Positions 11,904-23,722 of a DNA stretch of 64,000 bases are shown here, piece by piece. Both the position numbers and the translations under genes were made by a program. Location of the stretch: positions 948,910 through 1,012,909 of the forward strand of contig JAWPGT010000008.1 in the NCBI GenBank assembly GCA_034638255.1. The letters are read 5' to 3'. Numbering within the stretch: the first letter of the stretch is position 1; the number at the start of each line of letters is the position of its first letter. The notes under the pieces are model-generated. The model saw only the letters and a program-made list of their open reading frames with translations, did not search any database and was not told where the DNA came from. The DNA comes from Coprinus comatus. Its lineage: Eukaryota; Basidiomycota; Agaricomycetes; Agaricales; Agaricaceae.

Positions 11904-13454
11904 TTAAACTCTATCACCATTATCAGTCTCCATACCCTTATTAGCACCTAGATTTTCCACGAGCTTGATGTCTGACTCATTTTCACTTACAGGAGTTTCA
12001 AGTTGGAAAGTATTGGAAGAGTTTTCATGCTTGGTATTGGTAGTGTCCACTCCTAAACGATCACTGAGGGAGATATCGTAATCGTGTTGACCGTGATTTG
12101 GACGAGAAGCTGTTGCCCATTCGATAGTTTGTTCATTTACGTCTCGAGTTAGTCGTGTCGTCATGAGATGTTTGTTTGTTCTCATTGCGAATCGGATGGT
12201 CATTAATGTGAAGACGATACCTTGAATTTATTAGATACATTTTTGAACGGATTTTTTAACTTTGTGTGAAGAGAAGTAGAGAGTTTGAAGCACTTACCGA
12301 CAGTGGGCACTACAGCTTCTTGAACAATGAATTGTGCATTGTGTTTTAGACTGTATAATATGAGAAGCACGATAAGCTCCAAAACATATATGGCGGCACT
12401 TTCAATAATAATCCAAACAATTGGCATAAGACTTGAACGTTCACTTTTACTAGATAGAAAACCAACTGCTCTTGTTGACATTTCTTGACACCAAAGACGA
12501 TATGCTACAAGTGCGGTTGTTAATATGTTTTGGATTAATGCTACGGCGTAGATGGTATTCATCCAGTGAACGAGAGTTGGACTGAATATGGTTCCGAGTG
12601 GTACGAGTGTGAAAAGGTGTAAAGCGATGATGTTGGAGACTAGTAGTAGGTTTGAACGGATTGAGGTTGGTGAGTTGCGAGATATTTGATTAGTATACAT
12701 GTCTGTCCTTTGGGGATTAAATTTTAACTTACCAATGCTTATTAGGAGGAGAATTGTTGGTAGGATAATAACATAATAATTGTTTTCCCAAACCAGGAAG
12801 CATCGATAGATCTAGAAGTATACTTCATCAGTCCTTTCTGTCATGACAAGATATGAAAGGAAACATACAATTAGGAAATCGCCAAACCATGACACAAGTG
12901 CATTTAATGCATCATGTGCAATGTTATCCCATCGGCCAAGGTCAAGAAAATAATTTTCTGGACCAACTGTGTTTCTCAGCCATACATATCCACGTAATAG
13001 ACGATAAACATTAAGAGCTGGTTTTTAGTAAGTTTGTCAGGTAAGATGACATTGAGTTGAATTGCTTTTGCTTCTTACCAATGTGTAAAGTGGCGCAAAT
13101 CCACATGGTGGTTGAGATAATTAAGAAAACCTGTCATAGGTCCTGGGTGTGAGATAGTGATATTCCCAATATGACACATGAACGCACCTTAATTGGTCTC
13201 AACTTCTTTGCCATATGTTTCTTCCAAATAACATAAACATATTGAAAAAAGAGTATCGTGTACATCCCTTCAAGTGTACCATTTTCAAAAGATAAGTCTC
13301 TCTATAATCTCTCAATGGTTTCCACATACCATATAGTAATGTCTAGGCGTACTCCGCTCATAAGCTAAATGCAAAAAGGTAGATTATTGTCCCTTACCTC
13401 AAGCCATATCGATAGCACCCCCACTTCATCCAGAGCCTGTTGTCCAATAACCAT
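11904..13454 (-). CDS. Seven-helix membrane protein, Agaricomycete family
   Basis: A multi-exon gene for an integral membrane protein of about 330-350 residues with seven predicted helices and a hydrophilic C-terminal tail. Hydrophobic segments, N to C: GMYTILFFQYVYVIW, VFLIISTTMWICATLHI, NALVSWFGDFLI, NYYVIILPTILLLIS, LLLVSNIIALHLFTLV, SLMPIVWIIIESAAIYVLEL and VGIVFTLMTIRFAM. The motif IYRCFLVWENNYYVIILP matches a widespread mushroom membrane-protein family without assigned function. The layout is receptor-like, but no pheromone-receptor or GPCR family signature is visible. Introns are short, for example the one joining VVPTVG to IVFTL near 12220-12285. The start at 13454 is a guess; the first exon junctions near 13270-13390 were not resolved cleanly. 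It converges on the ferric reductase. Confidence 0.68.
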
Positions 13455-14216
13455 AACAACAATCCGCTTAGATCTTGAATATTGTTAGTAGAAACTTCAA
13501 TGGAGCGTTAGAACTCCTTGAGAGGGAATGAATTACGGGGAAGCCAAACCAACCCCGATTGTTTTTTTATCAGTCTTGTCACATTAAGGGTAGTTCTTAT
13601 AGTGTGAGCAAAGGTAGGGTTCTTATAGAAAACTGTTGGGAAGAAGATAGTAACCGTAACCAATAAGTGCGACCCTGGCTAAAATATTCCCTAGTTAGCC
13701 GACATCCTCGGTAGAGTCACTAGTCCTACCATAGTTGCTGCTCTGATTTATCATAACGTTACTGCAACTTGAATTATTTACTGAGAGGCAACTTACAAGT
13801 TACGAGTCCCGGGAGATATTCACGTCGGTCATGAATGAAAAAGTGCAGGCTTATACTGCTCTTTTCAATAAGATTGGTGGCGTCTGACATGACCATTGAG
13901 GTTCTCAATATAGTGTTCTATGGGGGTATTTGCTATTTACTTGCTATGGCCGATCTGACGCCCTTGATTGTTTCGTCTCACATATTCTCAATTGATGGAT
14001 GGCCTCGGGAAGAGCTCGAAGACGCAGCTAATTCATAGGGCTGACTGTTGAATTGAATCTTTCAATACCCGACGCCATCCGTTGAAAACGTGCTCGGTAT
14101 TTGTCAGAGAGAAGGAGAATCAGAGAAAAATCAAATAATATGGTACTTAAATGTGTAAGTGGGTATACATTGAAAGGGGTGAAACAATAACGATCAAAGT
14201 TACTTGAATTATTGGT
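13455..14216. other. Gene-free interval
   Basis: About 760 bp between the 5' end of the seven-helix protein and the 3' end of the acidic secreted protein. The frame at 13835-14038 on the plus strand has no recognisable features and I do not call it a gene. Confidence 0.45.
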
Positions 14217-15242
14217 CTATTCCTCTTCATCATCCTCTGTGTCGCCGCTGTTGGACTCGCCATCATCTGAATCATACTCTCCATCATCATCGATGTCCGA
14301 GTCCTCATGCTGGGTATCTTCGCTATTGGTATTATCACCTATATGGTCATCGCTATCATCTGACTCGTTTGGTCCTTCCCTTCACAATCTTCAGCATCGC
14401 CCTTTTTGTCTTTCACTTCTTCACTATTGTCAACCCCATCTTTGCCATCATTCTCTTCTTCACAATCTTCAGCCCCATCTCCTCTACTTTTCCCTTCTTC
14501 ATATTCTTCTGTGTCATTTTCATTACCCTCATCTTCATCGCAGCTCATTGCATCGCTTTCTTGATCATCTTCCTCTTCAGTATTGACCACATTATCTGCT
14601 TCACGATCCCTCTCATCATTCACAGTCAGGACCTGACTTATCTTCACCTTCGTCATATCCCTCATCATTGTCCCACAACACCATCGCAGTCCTCGTCATC
14701 ATCCTCTTCGTCTTCTTCATCATACCCATCCTCTGAGTCGGTTTCACTATCTCCAGACTCATCGCCGTCATCCTCATCCTCATCCTCATCCTCTCATCAT
14801 CGCTATCCTCATCATCTGTGTCCTCGTCCTCATTATCACTGCATTCATCACACCTAGGCCTCTGTAAGGTTCCATTTTCCCTAGTACTTCTTTGACTCTT
14901 TTTGGTTTCTTCAATATCTTTGGTGTTGAGGAAATCACTGTTGGACCGTGCTACTAACTCAAATTGAAGCGGGAGTGGTAAGCCAACGTTGACACCATCG
15001 TTATGACGAACAGCAAAGGGAGACGGAGAACTATTGATCTCAGTCTCAGAACTACTTCTTTTTCTTCTTTCTTCGTCGTAAACCTTCTTGCAAGCCGGAT
15101 CAATAGCGCCCACACAGTTTGGTTCATCTTCTAATTTCCCTTCTAATCCTTTGAATGGGTGTTTCCCATTGGGAACCGAGTGGAATATGGGAAATGAATG
15201 AACGGCCACGAAAACCAAGGCTGATAGAAGCCAAAACTTCAT
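14217..15242 (-). CDS. Secreted acidic protein with broken frame
   Basis: The start at 15242 is chosen because MKFWLLSALVFVAVHSF forms a clear signal peptide; upstream in-frame codons do not. The next 130 residues have Cys at NCVG, DPACK and CDECSD and are otherwise polar. From about 14840 down to 14217 the sequence encodes long Asp/Glu-rich stretches, but the acidic reading moves among the three minus-strand frames: shifts near 14793, 14690, 14617 and 14370 would each restore acidic sequence, ending at a TAG at 14219-14217. Read without shifts, the original frame turns basic (RMRMRM) and stops at 14616. The gene may be decayed, mis-assembled in low-complexity sequence, or really end early. 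Function unknown; acidic secreted proteins often bind cations. Plus-strand Ser/His-rich frames here are its mirror image. Confidence 0.55.
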
Positions 15243-18200
15243 TTTTTTTGGGTAGGAAAAAAGTGAAATAGTATGAAATGATTGTGGGCTACATCGTTCG
15301 GTTGAAGTTAGAGCGGATTTATGGATTGCGAGGTTACACAACTCACTTGTTAAAAACGAAAGTGGAGCAGCTGATACTAAGCAACAACTGATTAGTTCCA
15401 AATATTACTTGAAAGGATTTTGTGTCCAGTGAAATTCGGAGGAAATCGACCCACCTAAAAGCTGAGCGGCGAAGGACAGTGGGAAGCTCTGAGAGTCCGT
15501 TGACTTACATGCCCACCGCTGAAGTTCTTTTATGTGAAACTCTTCTCTGCTATTGACTACTACTAACCACAACTGGTTAGGTATGCCTGACGTATATCCC
15601 ATTTTTGTAGTGTTCTTCCTGTCATTAACTCGTCTGAGTCACACTAAGTCCGCAGAACACCGCTCTACAATGTCCATTGAACAATGTTTTTAAACACAAG
15701 CCTTATGTATTCATGAGTTGTCGTTTGAGATGCCAATTGCACCGAACATTAAGATTTTGCACGAACCTTCAGCTTAATTAAATAGTACATATGTACAGTA
15801 TGCAGCGTTAGTGAGTGGGTCATTGCTTGTATAGAAATAATCTATTTTTACTATTATTGCTACTACAGTAGTACGGCTGTGATTAATACAGAGTGTCTGC
15901 CACACAGTGATATAAAGTCAAAGCTAGTGATAGTAAATCTCTTCGTGTATACAACACTTCCATAACCATTCCTCAGCGAATGTGGAGTTAGAGGAGGATA
16001 AAGAGTCCATCTTTGAGCGCACTTATCTTGTAACTGCCCTCGAACGATGCTTTGTTAGGATCCATCAAGAACCGGTTATCACCATCCTGACTCTATCAAA
16101 CACACTTTTACTTGCGCCTTATTATTTATCGAAGGTTCGTCTGAAAGAATGACAAATATTATGTATACATTTGAATTGACCTCAAGCTTTCTGTAGTCGC
16201 TAGCTATGGATGACAATACGTGAGATGTGCACCTTGCATGGGTGCGGCGATTGTAAGAAACATTGATATAGGACCTGTATAGCTAATTCAAACTAAACAA
16301 TCTTCATCTTGGGGCTTGAAGCTGGAATAAACACTTAGTAGAATGGTTTCCAGTGTTACGTCTAGTAGAGAGTCGAGACTTGTGTCTTGAAATCAGGATA
16401 CACTTCGTCACTAGCAGAAAGCTGTCAAGTTTAAACTTTATATTATGGTCGGTCAAGTGAAAATTCTGATTACGACGTCGGTATGAACTTTCTAAAGTCC
16501 GCAAAATTTCATCCGACTTGTAGTAGGTGTTACATCTCAGTAACTTTTATAAAAGAAAGCTCAAATTTGGAAATCTGATCGCAACATAACTTTTTGTTAA
16601 TTCAAATTTTATCATTAAGTCTTGGTTTCCTCAGCTAGCTACCGGATACAACTTTATATAACTTGTTTAGAAAACTCAATTTATAATATAGTGGCACCCT
16701 GTTCAGTATAACTAGCAGTCATGTAGCCGCTGTTTCAAGAAGCCGTGTAAATCTTACAATACATACTTGAACTTGCGACATGGTGATGGGTGACGATGTG
16801 GTTGGAAATTGGGGAGCAAATTTTGGAAATCATATCATTTGGATGATGTAGTATAATGATTAGTATATGACAAGGCTCAAACCCAAGTTTATGCTTCACA
16901 AAGGTTAATTCATTTTTTCAGGATCACAAGCACCAATGAGTCAGAACGTATGACCCTCAAGTGCCGTCAAGGCTAAACGTCGCTGAAAAGTTGGGTATAA
17001 ATCTATTAATAAATCTGATCCATGTGAAGCTGATAAGAAAAAATCATGGGAATGATCATGAGATGAAGAAGATACTTTGAAGAAGATAACTTACTGTACT
17101 ACACACACTGGCTACATATCTCATTCTGTGCTATACATCTGTATTGAAAGAAAATCGCTGGGTGACCTTGATTTCAAACAGAATTAAGCAGAAATCGGCA
17201 TAAGTATTTGTTAAGTGGATATATACTACTATGATCAGAAGCGATACACAATAACAACATCATAAACCAACAGACTCACATATAAAAATTAACTCCATCT
17301 AGAGTGGTTAATTCAAATTTGGTCTTTGAAGAGATCAGCTTTGTATTGTGTAGTACTTGGCATTGCTTCTTCACCAGAGCTAGTAGTACTATAAGAACAA
17401 TTGCTCGCTCCTTACACCGGCAATATTCTCCTTCCAACCACACATTGCACACTCATGATCTGTACTTGGCCAATCGCATCCTTGCTTATTACTCCTATTT
17501 TCATTACATTGTCTAATGCTACTGCGCTAACGGTATATTCTCTTTCACTGTCAATTTCAAGACCGTGCTGCTGACAATTTTGGATTAAAAAGACCGCACC
17601 ACCACAACCAACTCTGACAGGCACAGAGGTTCCTGTAAATACCAACTCTTGCTGGACAAGGTTTACGACCAGTACGGATACTTCAAGTGTGAGTACTCGA
17701 GCTTTATTGGGTGGAGTGCCAACTTCCAAGGGCCTAATAAATGATGGACATAACAGGGATCTACAGTAACACGTACCGCAACCGTTGGGGTGATTTGTTC
17801 TTAGGGATGGAAAGTTGAACCAGGTCAACTCAACACAGTTAAAGCCGTCTCAATTTACTAAACAGTAGAATGAATGATTTGGTCACCATTATTGTTGTCG
17901 ATGTCTTTCGCTGTTCACAATAAACTCCGGATCCGGAATCTACTACATATCATGTCGTGAAGCTACATCCTCCATCAATCAGTATCCGACGAAGATCCGG
18001 ATGATACTAAACAGGGTGAGTGACCTTTTGGCTTATTCAGACCTCGACCTCAAAGAAGATGTTGTAAGTTAGGCCTAGCAAGTTTCACTGATGTATCAGC
18101 ACAACAATGCTAACCATGAGACTAAAGTGCTCAAGTTGTATACGATTGAACAGCAGGGAATCTCGTAAGAATCACATTCAGGAAACCCCGCCGGCCCTAT

Positions 18201-18660
18201 GTCAAATTTATTCCAGAAAAAAAGAACTATTTCAGTGTCGTTTACCGGGGCGCTGTTAGGCGGAAAATATATACATGTCAATAATAATTTGAGGCAAGTC
18301 GGCGGCGTTCATTTTGCCGTAGGCTATATTTTTAGACCATCTTATGGTTAGTAAGGACCCAAGGACCTTACAAGAGACAGGACCAGCTTGAATACAAAAA
18401 CAGACTAAACGAAGTTATTTCGGAACTAGGAGGGTCTTGGAAGTGTGTAGAGCGCTTTTTATATTCTGAGCCATTGTTAAATGAACATTATGATCGCATA
18501 CGCCATATATGCTACAGTGGATACTGGAGAAGATGTGATTGAAAGGTTAAGGAGCTGGGTGAGACTCTGGGTGCCCCAAAAGCACTGATTTAGCAGAGCA
18601 TAGTCTCACGTGATCTGACGTAGATGGGTGTGTTCTGGCTGCGAGGCAGCTCTTCTCCTC
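15243..18660. other. Gene-poor interval
   Basis: 3.4 kb, AT-rich, with only one frame worth naming (17412-17828, listed separately). The region just left of 18661 is the promoter of the hydrolase-like gene. No RNA gene or repeat family was recognised. Confidence 0.45.
17412..17828 (-). CDS. Possible hypothetical protein
   Basis: A 138-codon open frame in otherwise stop-rich sequence. It has alternating hydrophobic/polar beta-like runs (VLTLEVSVLVVNLVQQELVF, VPVRVGCGGAVFLIQNC) and six cysteines, so a small beta-rich domain is conceivable. A GT-AG intron could lie between about 17795 and 17730 (GTACGT to TATTAG). No signal peptide or upstream exon was found and no family is recognised. Confidence 0.3.
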   Translation of the reverse strand: MTWFNFPSLRTNHPNGCGTCYCRSLLCPSFIRPLEVGTPPNKARVLTLEVSVLVVNLVQQELVFTGTSVPVRVGCGGAVFLIQNCQQHGLEIDSEREYTVSAVALDNVMKIGVISKDAIGQVQIMSVQCVVGRRILPV

Positions 18661-21600
18661 ATGTCCTCATCTGCTCGGCGTAAACCCTCCTGGTCGACTC
18701 CTAGAAACTCTGTAAAAACAAATATCTCAACAGTTTACGCTGAACCAGAGCAGAGCCTTCCAACCATCTCGGCTCAACACGTCATCATTTCAGCGCACGA
18801 CACACTCTCGCTTTCTTCTAATGATTCTCGGCGCCCAACCCCACGTCCTTCAATGGCAAGTCTACGTATCCCATCGCCTGAACCACTGCACGAGATGGAT
18901 GAGCTAGACCAGCCCATCACACCACAATCACATGATCCGCACGATGTCCATACGCCAACAACACCAACGTTGACAGTCGAACCATCCACAACGACTCTCC
19001 AAGTCCATCAAATACCTCAACTACCAATACAATCTTCTCCCTCACCTGTCCGGAAATCGTGGTTTGGCACTTTAAGACGCTCAAATCACAAGATGGAACC
19101 GCAGCATCAGCCTGCAGTCGACATTAATGAGGTCACAATACACCACACGTCCACAATTCCGCCTTCTCCTGTCAAGGATGCTGTTTCTACAGCTCCAGAA
19201 CCCATGCCAAATAGCGTTTCTACTACAATAGTCCAACCTTCTTTGCCATCGTCTATCGATGACCAAGCACCTATCATTGATATCACGACTCCTCCCCCTG
19301 TTGTGGCATCGGCGTCCAATGAAATTAAACCAGTGTCCTAAATACTTCCACCAATCGTTTTACCTTGAACATACCCCTGTTGGGCCGAGCCAAGAAATCT
19401 CTTGATAATGGTCTTGAAACAAAGAACAAAGACAAAATAGATGATTCGTTACTGCCTGTCACCATTCTTCCAGAAGTCGGTACGTTGTCTGTCCATCAAC
19501 GCCGTATTCAATTTAATCTAAATACTCTTATTTTTCTATCAGCCCTATCTTCACCCCAATCCGTTACGAGAAATCATGTCATAGAAGCCGCTGTTCTGTC
19601 AGATTTGCCGGCTCAAGAGTCCACTGCGCAAGATCAAAGCCTCCCTTTAGAAGAAGAGTCCGCTTCATTAACTTCGGACCCCTCTGACATTGAATCCACG
19701 ACACAGTCTACAGAAACTCAAGTACAGATGGTGGCCAATCACACATGGTGGTCCTACATTGGATGGACATCAATTCCTGTTAATTCCTCTACTACAAACA
19801 CGGCTTCCATCCATGTTCCCACTGACTTACGTCACTCTGACTCACCCGCCATAAATCCGAATTCTCCCCTATCCATACCAGCTCAATCCTCTGCTCCCGT
19901 TGAGGATAATAACCCTATAGAAGCCTCTCCAGACTCTGTGGTTAATGCAGCAGCTTCCGGGGTTTCCCGTGCTCCTGAAAACCAGTGCCATACAAACGAT
20001 GCGAATACAGTAATTCCTTCAGGGTCAACAGAAACAACTATTGTGAACTCTGACAACTTGAATGTCAATATGAGCAGGAATGCCTCCGAGACTAACACGT
20101 CACAACCCCTACCCTCGGAAGGGAAGGCTGATTCAGTCCTTGAAGAACGAGAACAATTACTAGCGTCGGCGGAATGGCAACCGAATGCGGTGAATACTAC
20201 TGCTGCTCCCGCGAGTTGGTTTAGTCCCTGGTCGTGGTATTCACAAACGCATGATCAAACTCACACGGCAAATGTGACTCAAGATGACGGAAAACAAGAG
20301 GGAAATGATAATGCGATTGTTGATGTTGATGGTGGGAAGAAAGAGGAGCCTGCAGGGCCACGGAGTAATGAAAATGAAAATAGTAATATCAATGAGACAG
20401 AGTGTCGAGCTGGTATGGAGGATGAGGCGCAGATGCAACATCACGATACCGAAGCGGACGTACCCGTTGTTTCCGATATCCCGAATCCAATACAACAATC
20501 TATCAGTACGAATCGGTCTGGTTGGGCATCTTTTTTCAGCTCTAGGACACTCTTTGTGAAAACTATTGGGTATGGTTCGGTTGGTGAAGATAAGACAACG
20601 CTTGACGAAAATGGTATGGAGATTATGAACGTTGATTTTGATGATGATTTAGATTCCAATGCTGCTACTGCTTCTGCTGCTACTGGCTCTTCTATGGATG
20701 CGACAACATCGGGAACGGGAATGGAGACGGAGACGGTGGGGAACAAAGGGAAGGTTAAGGAAACAACCGACGGAAAAACTACTCAAGATCAATCCACTGT
20801 ACCTCCTCTGTCGAATAACGAAAAGATAAAGAAAGAAACTGTCAAGTCTAATTCCGCGAATCAAATAGGCATCAAGAAGCCTCAATCTAACAAGTCCGTT
20901 TCGGGTACATCCACTCCGGTTCCTGGCGCATCTACACCAACTTCAACTCCAACAAGCAAACAAGGTTCCGTGCCTGCAAGTCCAAATGGTAAATCTCCGA
21001 CAACCAATGTTTCAATAGGAGAAAAAAAACGCACAGCATCGCCTGCGCCTTCGTTGCAATCCAAGAAAAACGCTATTCCGCCTCCTCCAAATTTGGTTCT
21101 TCCGACTTGGGAGGATACGTTTTGCGTCTCGCCTAGAAGTTATATCCTTCCCGATTGGGTAAAGTCGATTCATGTTAACAGGGATCAACAAGGTTATTCT
21201 ACTACAGGCGGAAAGCTGTTGGGGAAAACGATGAAATTTGTTAGTGGCGTTCTGTTTTCAAAGGAAGGTGATCATGGGAAGGATGTAGTGAATGATGAGA
21301 GAGAACAACTCAGTCCGGCAGAGAAAGAGAGGAGAGAAAGGTTTTTGCAATCTGGGAAAGCCTTACCGAGGGCTTGGGATGTAGTGCAAGGACATTTCGG
21401 TACTGAGACGTCCGGCCATAGTCTGAAACGCGGATTAGGATTATCACAGCACAAGGATGGGGGTACGGATAGGAGTGGGTTATGCAATCGTGTACATGAT
21501 GTACTCCAAGGGTGTAGACGTGTGGTCGTGATTGGCATTCATGGTTGGTTTCCAGGTTTGTGATGTTCCTTTTATGATCATTAGGCTAAGCGGGCTAAAT

Positions 21601-23322
21601 GGAATGATTATAGGAGCTGTTGTTCGAACCATGCTTGGAGAGGTAAGCCTCTTCATTTAATCTTTTCCCGTACCCTCGGGTGTGCTGACAGAACTTCGGA
21701 ATTGTGTCAGCCCACTGGAACTAGTTCTAAGTTTGTTAGTATGATGATTCAAGCTTTGCACAACTTTGAACGGGAACACGGGGTTACATTGGACAAGATC
21801 ACCCCGATTCCGTTGGAAGGAGAAGGGACGATTGAGAAACGGGTGGAACGGTTTGCAACTGGTTCTAACATCGCTTTTATGACTCACTGATTTTTTATGA
21901 TTTTTTCTTGTTAAAGGCTATACCGAAATTTGAATGAGAATCAAGAATGGATGGATGATCTTCATGCTGCGGATGCCATTTTCGTTGCCACACATTCTCA
22001 AGGCTCTGTAGTATCTACTCATCTCCTCGATCGTTTGATACGTGATCGACATATCCGTACTGCGAAGAACAGTGAGGTGTTGAGCCCTGCTACCAGTTTC
22101 CCCGCTTCTGCTGGTATGACCTTTGCTCCTGCGCCGAGACCACAAAAAGTTTGTTGTCTTGCGCTTTGTGGGATCCATCTTGGTCCTCTGAGGTATTTGA
22201 GTAGTAGCAGTCTACTCCAGCCATACTTCCAAGTGAGTTGATCATGGCGTTGGTTGAGTACTAGTTACTGATAATGCATCATTCTATACTTCATTCAGTA
22301 CTTCGAGTCGAGCGCTGCCCGCGAACTTTTCGAGTTTCAAGTGAGCGGTTACGATTACATAAACGTACCACGCCACTCACTACCTACTCAAAATAGAATA
22401 CAGAAAGCGCTGTGTCGAAGTCCTACGTCAAGGCACTCAGCCATGTTGTTGATAATGGCGTGAGTTTCCCGCTGTCTATCGATACGAGACGAGCTCACCA
22501 CGCTGATGTTCAACATTGCTGTTGTTCACGATCACAGGTTAAGATGGTTTATGTTGCTTCGCTCAATGATCAAGTTGTACCAATATATTCTGGTCTCTTC
22601 ACTTCGGTCTCACATCCCCTGATATTACGTGCACTGTATATCGATGGCGATGCATACCAGTGCGTATTTTTCCGAACTAGCAACGGTTTTTTATGAACAG
22701 TTACTCATATTTTCCCAAAAGTTCCTCGGATTTTCTCTCCAATCTTCTGGTGCTTTTACTCCGTATACGAAACGCCGGCATTAATGATAGTGGCTTATTG
22801 GCTCATCTCTCAGAAGCTACTGCTGGATCGTTGAACGGTGTTGGCCATTCAACAGCATATGAAGAATTGGCAACTTATTCGTACGTATATGTTTTGTTCT
22901 TGTTTGTATACGAATGGAACCAACATGCTGACTCTGTATGATAAATGATGATAGACTGGCAGTAAAATATCTATTCCTGACGAATGATGGATTTGAAGAT
23001 CATCCGGATCTGACATTGGAACTATTTAATGCCAACCACGAACAAAATGATTACGAGGTGCGCTTGCTTCTCGGCTATGCTAAAATCAAAGTAGCTGACA
23101 GGCTTGTTCCGGGCTTATTTATAGATTCCTTGGGCATTAAGAGATGTCATTGCAGATGAGAGCGTAACCCATTATTTTGCAACGGAGATTGCAGAATTAC
23201 GGGATGCTTTTAGAGATTGGCACCCCAAGACCACGATCTTGAGAGATTTGAAGAGGAAGCTGCAACCAATACAACGTTTGCCCAGTTCATTTTCTTCTCG
23301 GGGTTCCACTAGTAAATTATAA
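18661..23322 (+). CDS. YML020W-like alpha/beta hydrolase
   Basis: A large fungal protein of more than 1100 residues matching the yeast Yml020w-like family, whose C-terminal half is a predicted alpha/beta hydrolase. The N-terminal 700 residues are Ser/Thr/Pro-rich and probably disordered, with the family's HTWWSYIGWTS at about 19742. The catalytic half starts near LPTWEDTFCVSPRSYILPDW (21098), continues with VVVIGIHGWFPG, and has the nucleophile elbow ATHSQGS near 21990 (Ser as nucleophile). Later exons give VKMVYVASLNDQVVPIYSG, fitting the acid-residue region, and the protein ends SSRGSTSKL. About nine introns; the one at 19480-19542 is 63 nt and in frame. The junction at 19300-19395 is uncertain: LNIPLLGRAKK lies in a frame different from the upstream stretch and no good splice pair joins them. 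The substrate of this family is unknown. Confidence 0.8.
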
Positions 23323-23722
23323 GGGGTTTTCAAACTTCTTTTTTTCCAGTTCAATTGTTTTTCTTTCTCGCTTGCAATGATACATCATCACACATCCACA
23401 CATGCAGACTTTATCAAATTTGGCGCTCTTCCTTCAGTGAAGGACGTTTGGTCCCTTTAGCATTTTTTGTACTACTTACTACGCATCAATCATTCTCAAA
23501 CGCTTCGCAAGATGCACCACAATCATTTTTGTTTGGCTTTTTTTTTTTCATTTTTTAGAGTTATGCGTATGGTCATGTAATCTATTTCATTTTAAGTAGT
23601 TAATCATAAAGTCGAATCATACAAAATTATTAAACTAAAAACAAGACAGCTTCCCCACGTATGAAAATCTGTTGGTACAAAGAGTTTCCCAAATGATGTA
23701 CAAGCATGTGGGGAGAGCTTAT
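23323..23722. other. Convergent 3' intergenic region
   Basis: 400 bp between the hydrolase-like gene (plus) and the aldo/keto reductase (minus). It has T-rich runs at about 23540-23557 and AT-rich sequence to about 23645, consistent with 3' ends. No coding feature supported. Confidence 0.45.

Noticed and set aside
14204..14857. 217-codon plus-strand frame rich in Ser, His and Ile
   Set aside because: It is the complement of the GAT/GAG repeats of the acidic secreted protein.
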